Part shown: piece after piece, positions 1-6,292 of the stretch | How the letters are laid out: each line of letters opens with the position of its first letter | Numbering within the stretch: the first letter of the stretch is position 1 | Assembly (NCBI GenBank): GCA_039810005.1 | Contig: JBDHWD010000088.1 | Coordinates: 1-12,914 of the forward strand | DNA length: 12,914 nucleotides | Direction: 5' to 3' | Origin: JAMLIA01 sp039810005 | GTDB taxonomy: Bacteria; Chloroflexota; Chloroflexia; Thermomicrobiales; CFX8 | Program-made: the position numbers and the translations under genes | The notes under the pieces: model-generated | Database searches by the model: none | What the model saw: only the letters and a program-made list of their open reading frames with translations | What the model was told of the DNA's origin: nothing

Positions 1-105
1 CCCCCAATCTCGCCCCTCGCGATTGCAGGGTGCGCAGATGCCTGCCTCACCCGTGTATCCTTATGTCGTATGACACGCGTTCGCTTCCTGGAGGTATCCA
101 CATCC
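1..105. other. Upstream region of queF, no gene seen
   Basis: This short leader holds no convincing coding region. I looked for a preQ1 riboswitch because queF follows, and saw no recognisable pseudoknot-forming pattern. Short complementary words exist (GCAGG at 25-29 with CCTGC at 41-45; GGGTG at 28-32 with CACCC at 48-52), but they compete with each other and are too short to call. The only clear signal is a GGAGG ribosome-binding site at 90-94. The queF promoter may lie left of the window. Confidence 0.4.
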
Positions 106-495
106 ATGTCCTCAACGCTCCTTGGTGCAAATCCGACGACGGCTACCAATGAAATTCAGGTCTTTCCGAATCCGAACCCGGATCGCGACTACACTATTGA
201 GATTCACACGCCGGAGTTCACCTGCCTCTGCCCGGTGACGGGTCAGCCGGACTTCGCCGAGATCACTCTGCGCTACGTGCCCGACCAGCTCTGCGTCGAG
301 CTGAAGTCGCTCAAGCTGTACTACTGGTCGTTCCGTAACGAAGGCGCGTTTCACGAGGCGGTCACGAACCAGATCCTCGATGAGATCGTCGGCAAGATCG
401 CGCCTCGCGAGGCGACCGTCATCGGCAAGTTCAACGTTCGCGGCGGTCTCTACACGACCGTCACCGCCACCTACTCGGCGCCAGCCCGCGCCTGA
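106..495 (+). CDS. queF: NADPH-dependent 7-cyano-7-deazaguanine reductase QueF (short, type I)
   Basis: QueF reduces the nitrile of preQ0 to the aminomethyl group of preQ1 using NADPH, in the cytoplasmic queuosine tRNA-modification pathway. The protein is 129 residues, the single-domain size of the Bacillus YkvM/QueF type. The nucleophilic Cys is C42 in CPVTGQPDF, with the acid Asp at D49. The family motif E(S/L)K(S/A)xK(L/Y)(Y/F/W) lies at 65-72 (ELKSLKLY), and His83-Glu84 follow in FHE. The spacings Cys+7 to Asp and Cys+42 to Glu match those of the B. subtilis enzyme (C55, D62, E97). The ATG at 106 is preferred over the in-frame ATG at 70 because GGAGG (90-94) precedes it. The motif separates it from the related FolE fold. 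It is probably the first gene of an operon with the next two. No other queuosine gene is in view. Confidence 0.95.
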   Translation: MSSTLLGANPTTATNEIQVFPNPNPDRDYTIEIHTPEFTCLCPVTGQPDFAEITLRYVPDQLCVELKSLKLYYWSFRNEGAFHEAVTNQILDEIVGKIAPREATVIGKFNVRGGLYTTVTATYSAPARA

Positions 496-506
496 GCTGC
501 CTCGCC

Positions 507-1535
507 ATGGCATCGATGAGCGCCATCGCAACGCGGATTCTCGCCGGCGAGCCGGTCGAGCACGCTGACTACGCCGCACTGCCAGCCCACGAGCAGCGTC
601 GCGTCGCCGATCTGCTCATCGCTGAGCCAGCCGGCCGACGTTGGCTCCGGTCGCTGCCCGATCTCGATTCTGATCTCGCCGCGCGGCTGCTCAGGCACGC
701 GGAAGACTTCAGCTCACCGCGCCGCGACGCGACACTGGACCGCGTTGTGGTCCGCGTGCCGATGAACGTCCTGCTCGACCACGCCGTCGCTGTCGCTGCC
801 GGTTCCGCCTCGATGGCACTCTGGGGGCGTCTTGGTGACGACCCCGATCGGCTCGTCTCTGTCGCTGAGTTGATCGTGCAGTCCGCCGCGGCAGCCGAGG
901 CGACGTTGTATCTGCTCGTCCTCGATCCGCTGGACCCCTTCAGCCTCGGTACTGCCCGCCGCACGACGATCGCGCGCGCAGCTTTGAACAGCGACTCGCT
1001 GGAGGCGCGCGGCCTCGCTGCAGAGTTCCTGGCTGACGCCGCGCCCGACCGCCTGCTCGACGTGCTCGACGATCTCGTCCGCAGCGACTCCCAGCGCGTG
1101 CGCGGCATTGTCTGGTTAACGGCGCTGCGGCTGACCCCCGAGCCGACGTTTCAGCAAGCGAGCGAGCTGCTGCTCGACGAATCGCAGCCAGTCGAGCTGC
1201 GTCGCAGTGCCCTCGTCGCGATGGGCATGCGTATGCCCACGAGCGCCATCGCTGATCTGTTGAGCGCGTTCGTCATCCATCCCGACCCCGCGCTGGCCCA
1301 CGATGCAGCCGATCTGCTCTATCAGCTACACCGCAATCCCGAGACAGCCGAGGCCGCCCGAATGAGCCCGCATCCGGAGATTCGCGAGATCGCCGAGGCA
1401 TTGCTCGATCCGCGGCGCGGTTCGCCTGCTGCCGGCGGCTCGCGTCCGGGCGATCCGACGCGTACGATTGATATATTCAGGGAGTTGATCGAACGCAGTG
1501 AGCCGCCGGGGGCGAATGGCGTACACCGCCGATGA
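507..1535 (+). CDS. HEAT-like alpha-helical repeat protein, function unknown
   Basis: I do not recognise a named family. The 342-residue product has no signal peptide or membrane segment and is Ala/Leu/Arg/Asp rich. From about residue 110 to 305 it shows successive amphipathic helix pairs with the R-x-x-A-L / A-x-x-L pattern of HEAT or PBS-lyase-like repeats, for example GIVWLTALRL, RRSALVAMGM and AHDAADLLYQL, with acidic turn residues between. This suggests an alpha-solenoid protein-binding scaffold. The last 40 or so residues are Pro/Gly/Arg rich and probably disordered. The start lies 11 nt after the queF stop with no good Shine-Dalgarno, so translation may depend on coupling to queF; the ATG at 516 is an alternative. 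The CpXC gene follows 28 nt after its stop. A role linked to its neighbours is inference only. Confidence 0.75.
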   Translation: MASMSAIATRILAGEPVEHADYAALPAHEQRRVADLLIAEPAGRRWLRSLPDLDSDLAARLLRHAEDFSSPRRDATLDRVVVRVPMNVLLDHAVAVAAGSASMALWGRLGDDPDRLVSVAELIVQSAAAAEATLYLLVLDPLDPFSLGTARRTTIARAALNSDSLEARGLAAEFLADAAPDRLLDVLDDLVRSDSQRVRGIVWLTALRLTPEPTFQQASELLLDESQPVELRRSALVAMGMRMPTSAIADLLSAFVIHPDPALAHDAADLLYQLHRNPETAEAARMSPHPEIREIAEALLDPRRGSPAAGGSRPGDPTRTIDIFRELIERSEPPGANGVHRR

Positions 1536-1563
1536 TTGACCCGTGCATGGAGAAGCGCGAAAG

Positions 1564-2088
1564 ATGACAGAACAAACGACAACCGACCCCAACGTTCGTG
1601 AAGAGCGGCTCAAGACCGCCTACACCGAAACCGAGTTGCGCTGCCCGCGATGCCGCGCGACCTGGTCGCCGCCGGTTGCCAACTTCATCAACTTCGGGAC
1701 CGATCCGAAGGGCCTCGAAGGGATTCTGCGCCGGTCGATTCATCATGCGTACTGCCCGGCCTGCAAGCGGCACGTCGAGATTGACCACATCTTCTCGGTT
1801 TACATGCCGGAAGAGAATCTCGTCCTCCAGATCCGCCCCGCCTGGGAGTTCAGGGCCGGTGGTGGTGAGGAGATCTACTGGAAGCGGCTCGAAAACCTCA
1901 TCGAGAAGTGGGCTGATGTCGATGTGCGCGTCGATATCGCGTTCGGCTTTGACGAAGCCATCGAAAAGTTCCTCGGCGGCCAGCCCGCCGTCGATGCCGC
2001 CATGGAGCGCGCTCGGCAGGAGCGCGAGCAGGGCCTCGCCTCCGGCGACCTCGTCCCTGGCGTCAACGGCAGCACCGCGAGCGCCTAG
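1564..2088 (+). CDS. CpXC-domain zinc-ribbon protein
   Basis: The 174-residue product carries two CPxC knuckles, C27-P-R-C30 and C64-P-A-C67. They are separated by a segment with an FINFGTDP...L..ILRRSIHHAYCP pattern, which fits the CpXC domain, a family of unknown biochemical function with a predicted zinc ribbon. Downstream lies an alpha/beta segment (about 75-130), then a charged tail (about 130-174) with an Arg/Glu-rich helix ending in a Gly/Ser/Ala-rich stretch. There is no membrane segment or signal peptide. The ATG at 1564 is chosen over the GTG at 1543 because GGAG at 1549-1552 sits well placed for it. The gene closes the queF cluster and is followed by a strong hairpin terminator. 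DNA, RNA or protein binding by the ribbon is possible but not shown by the sequence. Confidence 0.8.
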   Translation: MTEQTTTDPNVREERLKTAYTETELRCPRCRATWSPPVANFINFGTDPKGLEGILRRSIHHAYCPACKRHVEIDHIFSVYMPEENLVLQIRPAWEFRAGGGEEIYWKRLENLIEKWADVDVRVDIAFGFDEAIEKFLGGQPAVDAAMERARQEREQGLASGDLVPGVNGSTASA

Positions 2089-2117
2089 GCTCAATCTGTA
2101 TTGAGCTGATCCCAAAT

Positions 2118-2158
2118 GAAGAGAAGGATGGAACGACAGTCATTCCATCCTTCTCTTT
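2118..2158 (+). terminator. Rho-independent-type terminator after the CpXC gene
   Basis: There is a 16-bp stem (2118-2133 with 2143-2158, the outermost pair a G:T) with a 9-nt loop. The right arm ends in TTCTCTTT, giving a modest U-rich tail. The left arm is A/G rich, so read from the minus strand the hairpin ends in TTCTCTTC. It sits 29 nt after the CpXC stop codon and ends the queF operon. Confidence 0.8.
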
Positions 2159-2185
2159 GTCAGTAGCGGGCCATTGAGCGCCTGC

Positions 2186-2281
2186 CGCTACCTGGGTCGC
2201 ATCCGAAGGTTCTTCCTCGACGGATGCAGTCCAGCGCGTAAGAGATCCTTCCGTTGCGCTGCTGCCCTCCGGGCGGTAGAA
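2186..2281 (-). repeat. Degraded copy A of a dispersed intergenic repeat
   Basis: The core 2223-2275 resembles 10823-10873, the inside of the second intergenic gap. Both begin GAT(G/A)CAGTCCA(G/A)CGC and end CTCCGGGCG, with several indels between. Read on the minus strand, one frame of each copy spells a shared peptide-like string around ALDCI.R. This is a translation artefact of related repeats, not a gene. The outer limits are uncertain because no clear terminal inverted repeats survive here. It is the kind of short non-coding repeat commonly scattered between bacterial genes, but its family assignment is inference. Confidence 0.5.
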
Positions 2282-2440
2282 GACGGATAGGCGCTGACTT
2301 ACCCCTTGAGGCCGCAGCGGCGAACCTCCACCTGCCTTGATCTCGCCAGACCGCAGGAGAGCCAAGCGGGTGCGAAACGAATGCGTCCACAGTCTCATGC
2401 CGCGTTCAACGATCCTCCACTCCGGCAACCTCACCACCCG

Positions 2441-2469
2441 TTGCCCCGCCTGCTTGCTCGCATTACCAT
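2441..2469 (+). promoter_or_regulatory. Candidate sigma-70 promoter for the M20 gene
   Basis: TTGCCC (2441-2446) and TACCAT (2464-2469) are separated by 17 nt. Each matches 4 of 6 consensus bases. The pair ends 35 nt before the M20 start codon, which is a sensible distance. The match is by eye only and such pairs arise by chance. Confidence 0.35.
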
Positions 2470-2504
2470 GCGCGCATCGATCCTGTGATGATGGAGGGCA
2501 GAGC

Positions 2505-3848
2505 ATGTCGGCAGATATCAGCGCGCACGTTGACTGGAAGGCTGTGCGTGACGAAGTTACGTCGCGCCTTCAGGACCTCATTCGACTCGAGACCGTCAAC
2601 CCGCCAGGCAACGAGGTGCTGGTCGCGAACTACCTTCGCGATGCTGTCGCCGAGGTGGGTCTGTCTTCGCACGTACTGGAGAGCGCGCCGGGTCGCGCCA
2701 CGTTTGTGACGCGCATCGAGGGCGAAGGCAAGGGTCGGCCGCTGATGCTGATGGCGCACAGCGACGTCGTTTCGGTCGAAGCCGACAAGTGGCAGCACCC
2801 TCCGTTCTCCGGCGACATCATCGACGGCATGATCTGGGGCCGCGGCGCGGTCGATACCAAGAACCTCGTCGCGTCGGAGCTGCTGGTCACGCTGCTCATC
2901 AAGCGGATGGGTCTGAAGCTCGATCGCGATCTGATCTTCTGTATCTTCGCTGATGAGGAAGCCGGGGGGCGCTACGGCGCGACCTGGATGTGGGAGAACC
3001 ATCGCGACCTGATTGACGCTGAGGTGGCGATCAATGAGGGCGGCGGCAACGCGATTGATGTCAATGACTCGCGCTTCTATCTCTGCCAGACCGGCGAGAA
3101 GGGCAGCGCACGCACGCAGATCATTGCCACCGCGCCTCCCGGCCACGCTTCGGTTCCGCGCGATGACACCGCCATGTTGCGGATGGGTCGCGCGCTGGTG
3201 AAGCTCTCGGAGTACACGTTCCCGACAGTCATGACGTCGTCGGTCGAGATGATGCTGCGCTCGTTCGCCGAAGGTCTCGGCACTAAGGCAGACATGATTG
3301 ACGAGATCCTCGCCGACCCCACCTGGGAAAACATGAGCAAGCTGCCCCTCGGCGAACACGAGCTGCTGTCGCTCCGCGCGACAACACGTAACACGGCAGT
3401 GCCGACCATCATCCACGGTGGCCACCGCATCAACGTCATCCCTGGCGAAGTGGTGTGCGACGTCGATGTGCGGCTGCTGCCCGGTCAGGATCCGACCGAG
3501 GTGCGCGCGCAAATTCAGGAGCTGCTCGGCGATGAGGTCACGGTTGTTGGTACCGGCGGGAGTGGCGGTATCGAAGCGGACCCTGCCTCAGCGCTGTTTG
3601 ACACGATCAATGAGGTCGTCGGCGACCTCGATCCCGGCTCCAGCGTTGCACCGTTCCTGGTGTCCGGTGGCACCGATGCGAAGTCGATCCCGGGCGTCAA
3701 GGTCTACGGATTTAATCCAGCGCCCTATTCCCCCGCGGAAATGAACGGCGCGCACAACCACGACGAGCGCGTTTCGATCGACAATCTGCTGTTCGCAACG
3801 AAGGCGCTCTTCGAGATCGTCGTTCGCTACTGTTCGGCCAGCGTGTGA
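2505..3848 (+). CDS. M20 family metallopeptidase (ArgE/DapE/ACY1/CPG2 type)
   Basis: A 447-residue zinc-dependent amidohydrolase that would cleave an amide or peptide bond of a small substrate in the cytoplasm. The M20 ligand pattern is complete: H85 in MAHSD with D87, bridging D117 in GRGAVDTK, catalytic E151 and ligand E152 in FADEEAGG, E178 in INEGGG, and a C-terminal His (about H417) in AHNHDER. The middle segment, about 200-320, is the inserted dimerisation (lid) domain, including a PPGHAS stretch. Length is typical. The ATG at 2505 has GGAGGG (2493-2498) in front; an in-frame extension to 2337 has no ribosome site and runs through the intergenic region. The last codon overlaps the GTG start of the HAD gene by 4 nt, so the two are translationally coupled. 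The exact substrate (acyl-amino acid, dipeptide or carbamoyl compound) cannot be read from the sequence. Confidence 0.92.
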   Translation: MSADISAHVDWKAVRDEVTSRLQDLIRLETVNPPGNEVLVANYLRDAVAEVGLSSHVLESAPGRATFVTRIEGEGKGRPLMLMAHSDVVSVEADKWQHPPFSGDIIDGMIWGRGAVDTKNLVASELLVTLLIKRMGLKLDRDLIFCIFADEEAGGRYGATWMWENHRDLIDAEVAINEGGGNAIDVNDSRFYLCQTGEKGSARTQIIATAPPGHASVPRDDTAMLRMGRALVKLSEYTFPTVMTSSVEMMLRSFAEGLGTKADMIDEILADPTWENMSKLPLGEHELLSLRATTRNTAVPTIIHGGHRINVIPGEVVCDVDVRLLPGQDPTEVRAQIQELLGDEVTVVGTGGSGGIEADPASALFDTINEVVGDLDPGSSVAPFLVSGGTDAKSIPGVKVYGFNPAPYSPAEMNGAHNHDERVSIDNLLFATKALFEIVVRYCSASV

Positions 3849-4555
3849 GCGGGCAACGCGGACTCGTTCTGTTTGATATCGATGGGACGATCCTGGTCGG
3901 CGGGGATCGTCACCACGGCGCAGCGTTCACCCGCGCGTTCGAGGCGGTCTACAACAAGCCAGTGACGCTCGATGGCGTGCCGCTGGCCGGGATGCTCGAC
4001 AGCCAGATCGCGCGTATCCTGTTCGAGCGTCACGGCCTGAACGCTGGCGAGGCGGAGCAGCGGCTGGCGGAGATGATGGCCGCGATGGGGCAGCACTACG
4101 TCGAAGCAACGGCCGGAGCGAGCCTGCGAGATCGCTTGCTTCCGGGCGTCACCGAGGCGGTGCTTGCCGCCCACGAGCAGGGCTGGACTGTTGGCGCGCT
4201 GACCGGCAATGGTCGGGCGGTCGGTGAGGCCAAGCTCCGCGCGGTCGGGCTGGACACTCTCATCACTTTCGGCGCGTGGGGTGATAGCGCCATCGAGCGT
4301 GGACATCTCGTCGATGCCGCGCTCGATGAGGCCGTGCGCGCCACCGGCCTGCGATTTGTATCGCACGAGACGGTGCTCGTCGGCGACACACCGGCCGACA
4401 TCGCTGCTGCCCGCCTGGGTGGCGCGCACGTCATCGCCGTTGCCACCGGGCGGTTCGATGTCGACGCGCTCGCCAGCCACAACCCTGACGCGCTGATGGA
4501 GAACCTGGCGGACACTAGCGCGTTCGTTGCTGCAGTCAGCCGTATCCTCGGCTGA
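3845..4555 (+). CDS. HAD-superfamily phosphatase, phosphoglycolate-phosphatase-like
   Basis: A 236-residue cytoplasmic haloacid-dehalogenase-fold hydrolase, expected to dephosphorylate a small metabolite. Motif I is FDIDGT with nucleophile D11 and acid D13. Motif II is LTGN with T120. Motif III is K130 in GEAKLRAVGL. Motif IV is GDTPAD with D181 and D185. A helical cap of the C1 type lies between motifs I and II (about 20-105). The start is GTG at 3845, overlapping the stop of the M20 gene (GTGA), which implies co-translation and perhaps a shared substrate route. An 11-bp hairpin covers its stop codon. It resembles Gph-type proteins, but the motif set is shared by many HAD phosphatases, so the substrate is undetermined. 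Confidence 0.88.
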   Translation: MSGQRGLVLFDIDGTILVGGDRHHGAAFTRAFEAVYNKPVTLDGVPLAGMLDSQIARILFERHGLNAGEAEQRLAEMMAAMGQHYVEATAGASLRDRLLPGVTEAVLAAHEQGWTVGALTGNGRAVGEAKLRAVGLDTLITFGAWGDSAIERGHLVDAALDEAVRATGLRFVSHETVLVGDTPADIAAARLGGAHVIAVATGRFDVDALASHNPDALMENLADTSAFVAAVSRILG

Positions 4556-4559
4556 CTGC
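4532..4559 (+). terminator. Hairpin over the HAD stop codon (possible terminator or 3' stabiliser)
   Basis: A perfect 11-bp stem (4532-4542 with 4549-4559) with a 6-nt loop TATCCT. The right arm contains the TGA stop of the HAD gene (4553-4555). No T-run follows, so it may be a GC-rich U-less terminator, an RNA stabiliser or an attenuator before the propeller gene. The pairing is certain; its role is inference. Confidence 0.5.
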
Positions 4560-4622
4560 GCTGCTTCTGGATTCGCAGTCGCGGTACGATCGTCCTGCGA
4601 AGCTACATCAAAGGAGGGCCGC

Positions 4623-5597
4623 ATGCAGATCTATGTTGGTTCGTCAAACGGTGTCCATCGGCTGGATAGCGGTGAGCTTGTCGAAATCGGCCTGTCTGGC
4701 GAGCGCGTCTCGGCGATCTATGCCGATGGCTCAGTTATTCTCGCCGGTACCTACGGCAATGGCCTCTTTCGCAGCACTGACGACGGCCAGAGCTGGCAGC
4801 AGGTCACGGACGGCCTGACCTCATCCGCCTTCCGCACGATCGTCCCGGACCCGCTGGACGCTTCTGCGATCCTCGCCGGTACCGAGCCGGCCCGCCTCTA
4901 TCGCAGCACTGACGGCGGCCAGACATGGACGGAGGCAGAGGGCATCCCGGCACTGGCACCGGTCGATGAGTGGTATCTGCCCTACTCCCCGCGCGCCGGC
5001 GCATTGCGCAATGTCTACGCGCCGGGCGGCCGGCGTCTCCTGGCTTCGGTCGAGGTCGGCGGTCTGCTCGATAGCCCCGATGGCGGCAAGTCGTGGAGCA
5101 TCACGCCGGTTATTCAGGATGACGACATTCACCACATTACCGGCCATCCCGCCGACCCGCAGTTGCTCTACGCCTCGCTGGGCTACGCGGCGCTGAAGAG
5201 CAATACCGACCGCGGCGATTACAAGCTCGGCGGCGTCGGTCGGTCGCGGGATGGTGGCAAGACCTGGGAGAAGGTCGAGAACGACTACACGCGCGCCACA
5301 CTCATCCCCAGCGCCGATAAAAGCTTGCTGCTGGCCGGTCCGGCCCCGCGTGTCGGACGGGAGGGCCGCATCGTCGTGTCCGCGGACGGTGGCGACACCT
5401 GGCAGCCCGCCTGGGATGGGCTGGAGTCGCCAATGCGCGACATGGTTGAGCTGTTCGTCGAAGCGCCAGATAACAGTATCTGGGCCGTCTGTTCCGGCGG
5501 TCGACTGCTCCGCGCCGTGCCCGGCGAGTGGCAGTGGGAAACGGTCGTCGCTGACGACGCTCCGGTCGATGTCGAAGCGGTCGCCTTCGTCGGCTAG
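4623..5597 (+). CDS. Asp-box (BNR) beta-propeller protein
   Basis: A 324-residue protein with five Asp-boxes of the S-x-D-x-G-x-x-W pattern at about 51-58 (STDDGQSW), 95-102 (STDGGQTW), 151-158 (SPDGGKSW), 208-215 (SRDGGKTW) and 253-260 (SADGGDTW). These mark the blade turns of a sialidase/sortilin/Ycf48-type propeller. Sialidase catalytic residues are not evident, so binding or a scaffold role is more likely than glycosidase activity. There is no signal peptide or membrane segment, so it looks cytosolic, which is less usual for this fold. The ATG at 4623 has a near-ideal AAAGGAGG (4610-4617); the in-frame extension to 4527 overlaps the HAD gene and is rejected. A possible -10 (TACGAT, 4585-4590) lies in the gap, so it may have its own promoter. 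Its TAG stop overlaps the stop of the convergent HAD gene. Confidence 0.85.
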   Translation: MQIYVGSSNGVHRLDSGELVEIGLSGERVSAIYADGSVILAGTYGNGLFRSTDDGQSWQQVTDGLTSSAFRTIVPDPLDASAILAGTEPARLYRSTDGGQTWTEAEGIPALAPVDEWYLPYSPRAGALRNVYAPGGRRLLASVEVGGLLDSPDGGKSWSITPVIQDDDIHHITGHPADPQLLYASLGYAALKSNTDRGDYKLGGVGRSRDGGKTWEKVENDYTRATLIPSADKSLLLAGPAPRVGREGRIVVSADGGDTWQPAWDGLESPMRDMVELFVEAPDNSIWAVCSGGRLLRAVPGEWQWETVVADDAPVDVEAVAFVG

Positions 5598-6259
5598 CGC
5601 TGGCTGACCCGCTCCAGAATCATGTTCAGAACCGACTGATCGAGCTGGTCGACCGGCGTGGCCGGCGCAAAGCGCGCCGGGTCGCCACTCCGGTCGACGA
5701 CGATCGGCCACATGCCGGCTGCCTCGGCTGCCCGTAATCCCGGTACTGCGTCCTCAATGACGGCGCAGGCAGTCGGCTCGACACCCAGAGCCGCCGCGCC
5801 GGCCAGGAACGGCCCCGGATCCGGCTTGCCATCGGGCACGTCGTCGGAGCTGATCGTCGCCCTGAACACGTCGCCGAGATTGAACAGATCGACGACCATA
5901 TCGAGCTCGGCTCGTCGCCCACCCGTCACAATCGCCAGCGGCATCCCCCTTCGCGCCAGCTCGCGCGCGAGCCACTGGCCGTCAGGACACGGCTTGACGA
6001 GATCGGCAAACGACTGCTTCATGCGGTTCAGCTTCTCGACAAGCAGATCATCGACCGGCCAGTCAAGATGATTGCGTAATAGCCAGTCGCTGAAGCCGTC
6101 ACGGTCCGGTCGGCCAAAAAGGTGCTCGTCGTATTCCTGCTCGGTCGGCGTCGGCAGACCGAAGTGCGCCAGCGTCTCGAATGCCATCCGGTAATGCACT
6201 GGCTCGGAATCAATCAGGACGCCGTCCATGTCGAACAGCACTGCGTCTATCTTCGTCAT
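5594..6259 (-). CDS. HAD hydrolase, beta-phosphoglucomutase / subfamily IA type
   Basis: A 221-residue cytoplasmic HAD enzyme. Motif I is FDMDGVLIDSEP with D10 and D12, the hallmark of the beta-phosphoglucomutase-like and sugar-phosphatase group. Motif II is VTGG with T112. Motif III is K145 in DGKPDP. Motif IV is IEDAVPG with E169 and D170. A helical C1 cap lies between (about 20-85). It is likely a phosphatase or phosphomutase on a small phosphorylated compound. The ATG at 6259 (MTKIDA) is the family-like start; an ATG at 6283 would add eight residues but has no better ribosome site. It lies 33 nt downstream of the decarboxylase and is probably co-transcribed with it. Its TAG stop shares CTAG with the opposing propeller gene. 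Confidence 0.88.
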   Translation of the reverse strand: MTKIDAVLFDMDGVLIDSEPVHYRMAFETLAHFGLPTPTEQEYDEHLFGRPDRDGFSDWLLRNHLDWPVDDLLVEKLNRMKQSFADLVKPCPDGQWLARELARRGMPLAIVTGGRRAELDMVVDLFNLGDVFRATISSDDVPDGKPDPGPFLAGAAALGVEPTACAVIEDAVPGLRAAEAAGMWPIVVDRSGDPARFAPATPVDQLDQSVLNMILERVSQR

Positions 6260-6292
6260 TCGTTTGCGGGTCTCCACCATCAACAGAGCGGC

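Larger units (their letters stand above)
2089..2504. other. Intergenic region between the queF operon and the M20 gene
   Basis: About 415 bp without a credible gene. From left to right it holds the terminator hairpin, a short inverted repeat (GTAGCGG at 2163-2169 with CCGCTAC at 2185-2191), the degraded dispersed repeat around 2186-2281, about 150 bp with no recognisable content, and a promoter-like pair just before the M20 gene. Open frames here on either strand lack ribosome-binding sites and family resemblance. Confidence 0.55.

Noticed and set aside
1..105. preQ1 riboswitch upstream of queF
   Set aside because: The expected stem, A-rich tail and pseudoknot pairing are not visible, and the leader is cut by the window edge.
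1477..2115. Minus-strand open frame covering the CpXC gene
   Set aside because: It starts inside the terminator region without a good ribosome site, and the plus strand carries the paired CPxC knuckles.
2290..2440. Possible T-box or tRNA-like remnant (GGTGG-type and TTCAA-type words)
   Set aside because: The words are isolated. There is no cloverleaf or antiterminator pairing, and the minus-strand direction has no aminoacyl-tRNA or amino-acid gene downstream.
2337..2504. N-terminal extension of the M20 protein
   Set aside because: It is open but runs through intergenic sequence with no ribosome site, and the candidate promoter lies inside it. The ATG at 2505 has a strong Shine-Dalgarno.
2463..3512. 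Long open frame on the minus strand opposite the M20 gene
   Set aside because: It is antisense to a gene with a complete set of M20 motifs. It has no family-like motifs and is the usual consequence of GC-rich third codon positions.
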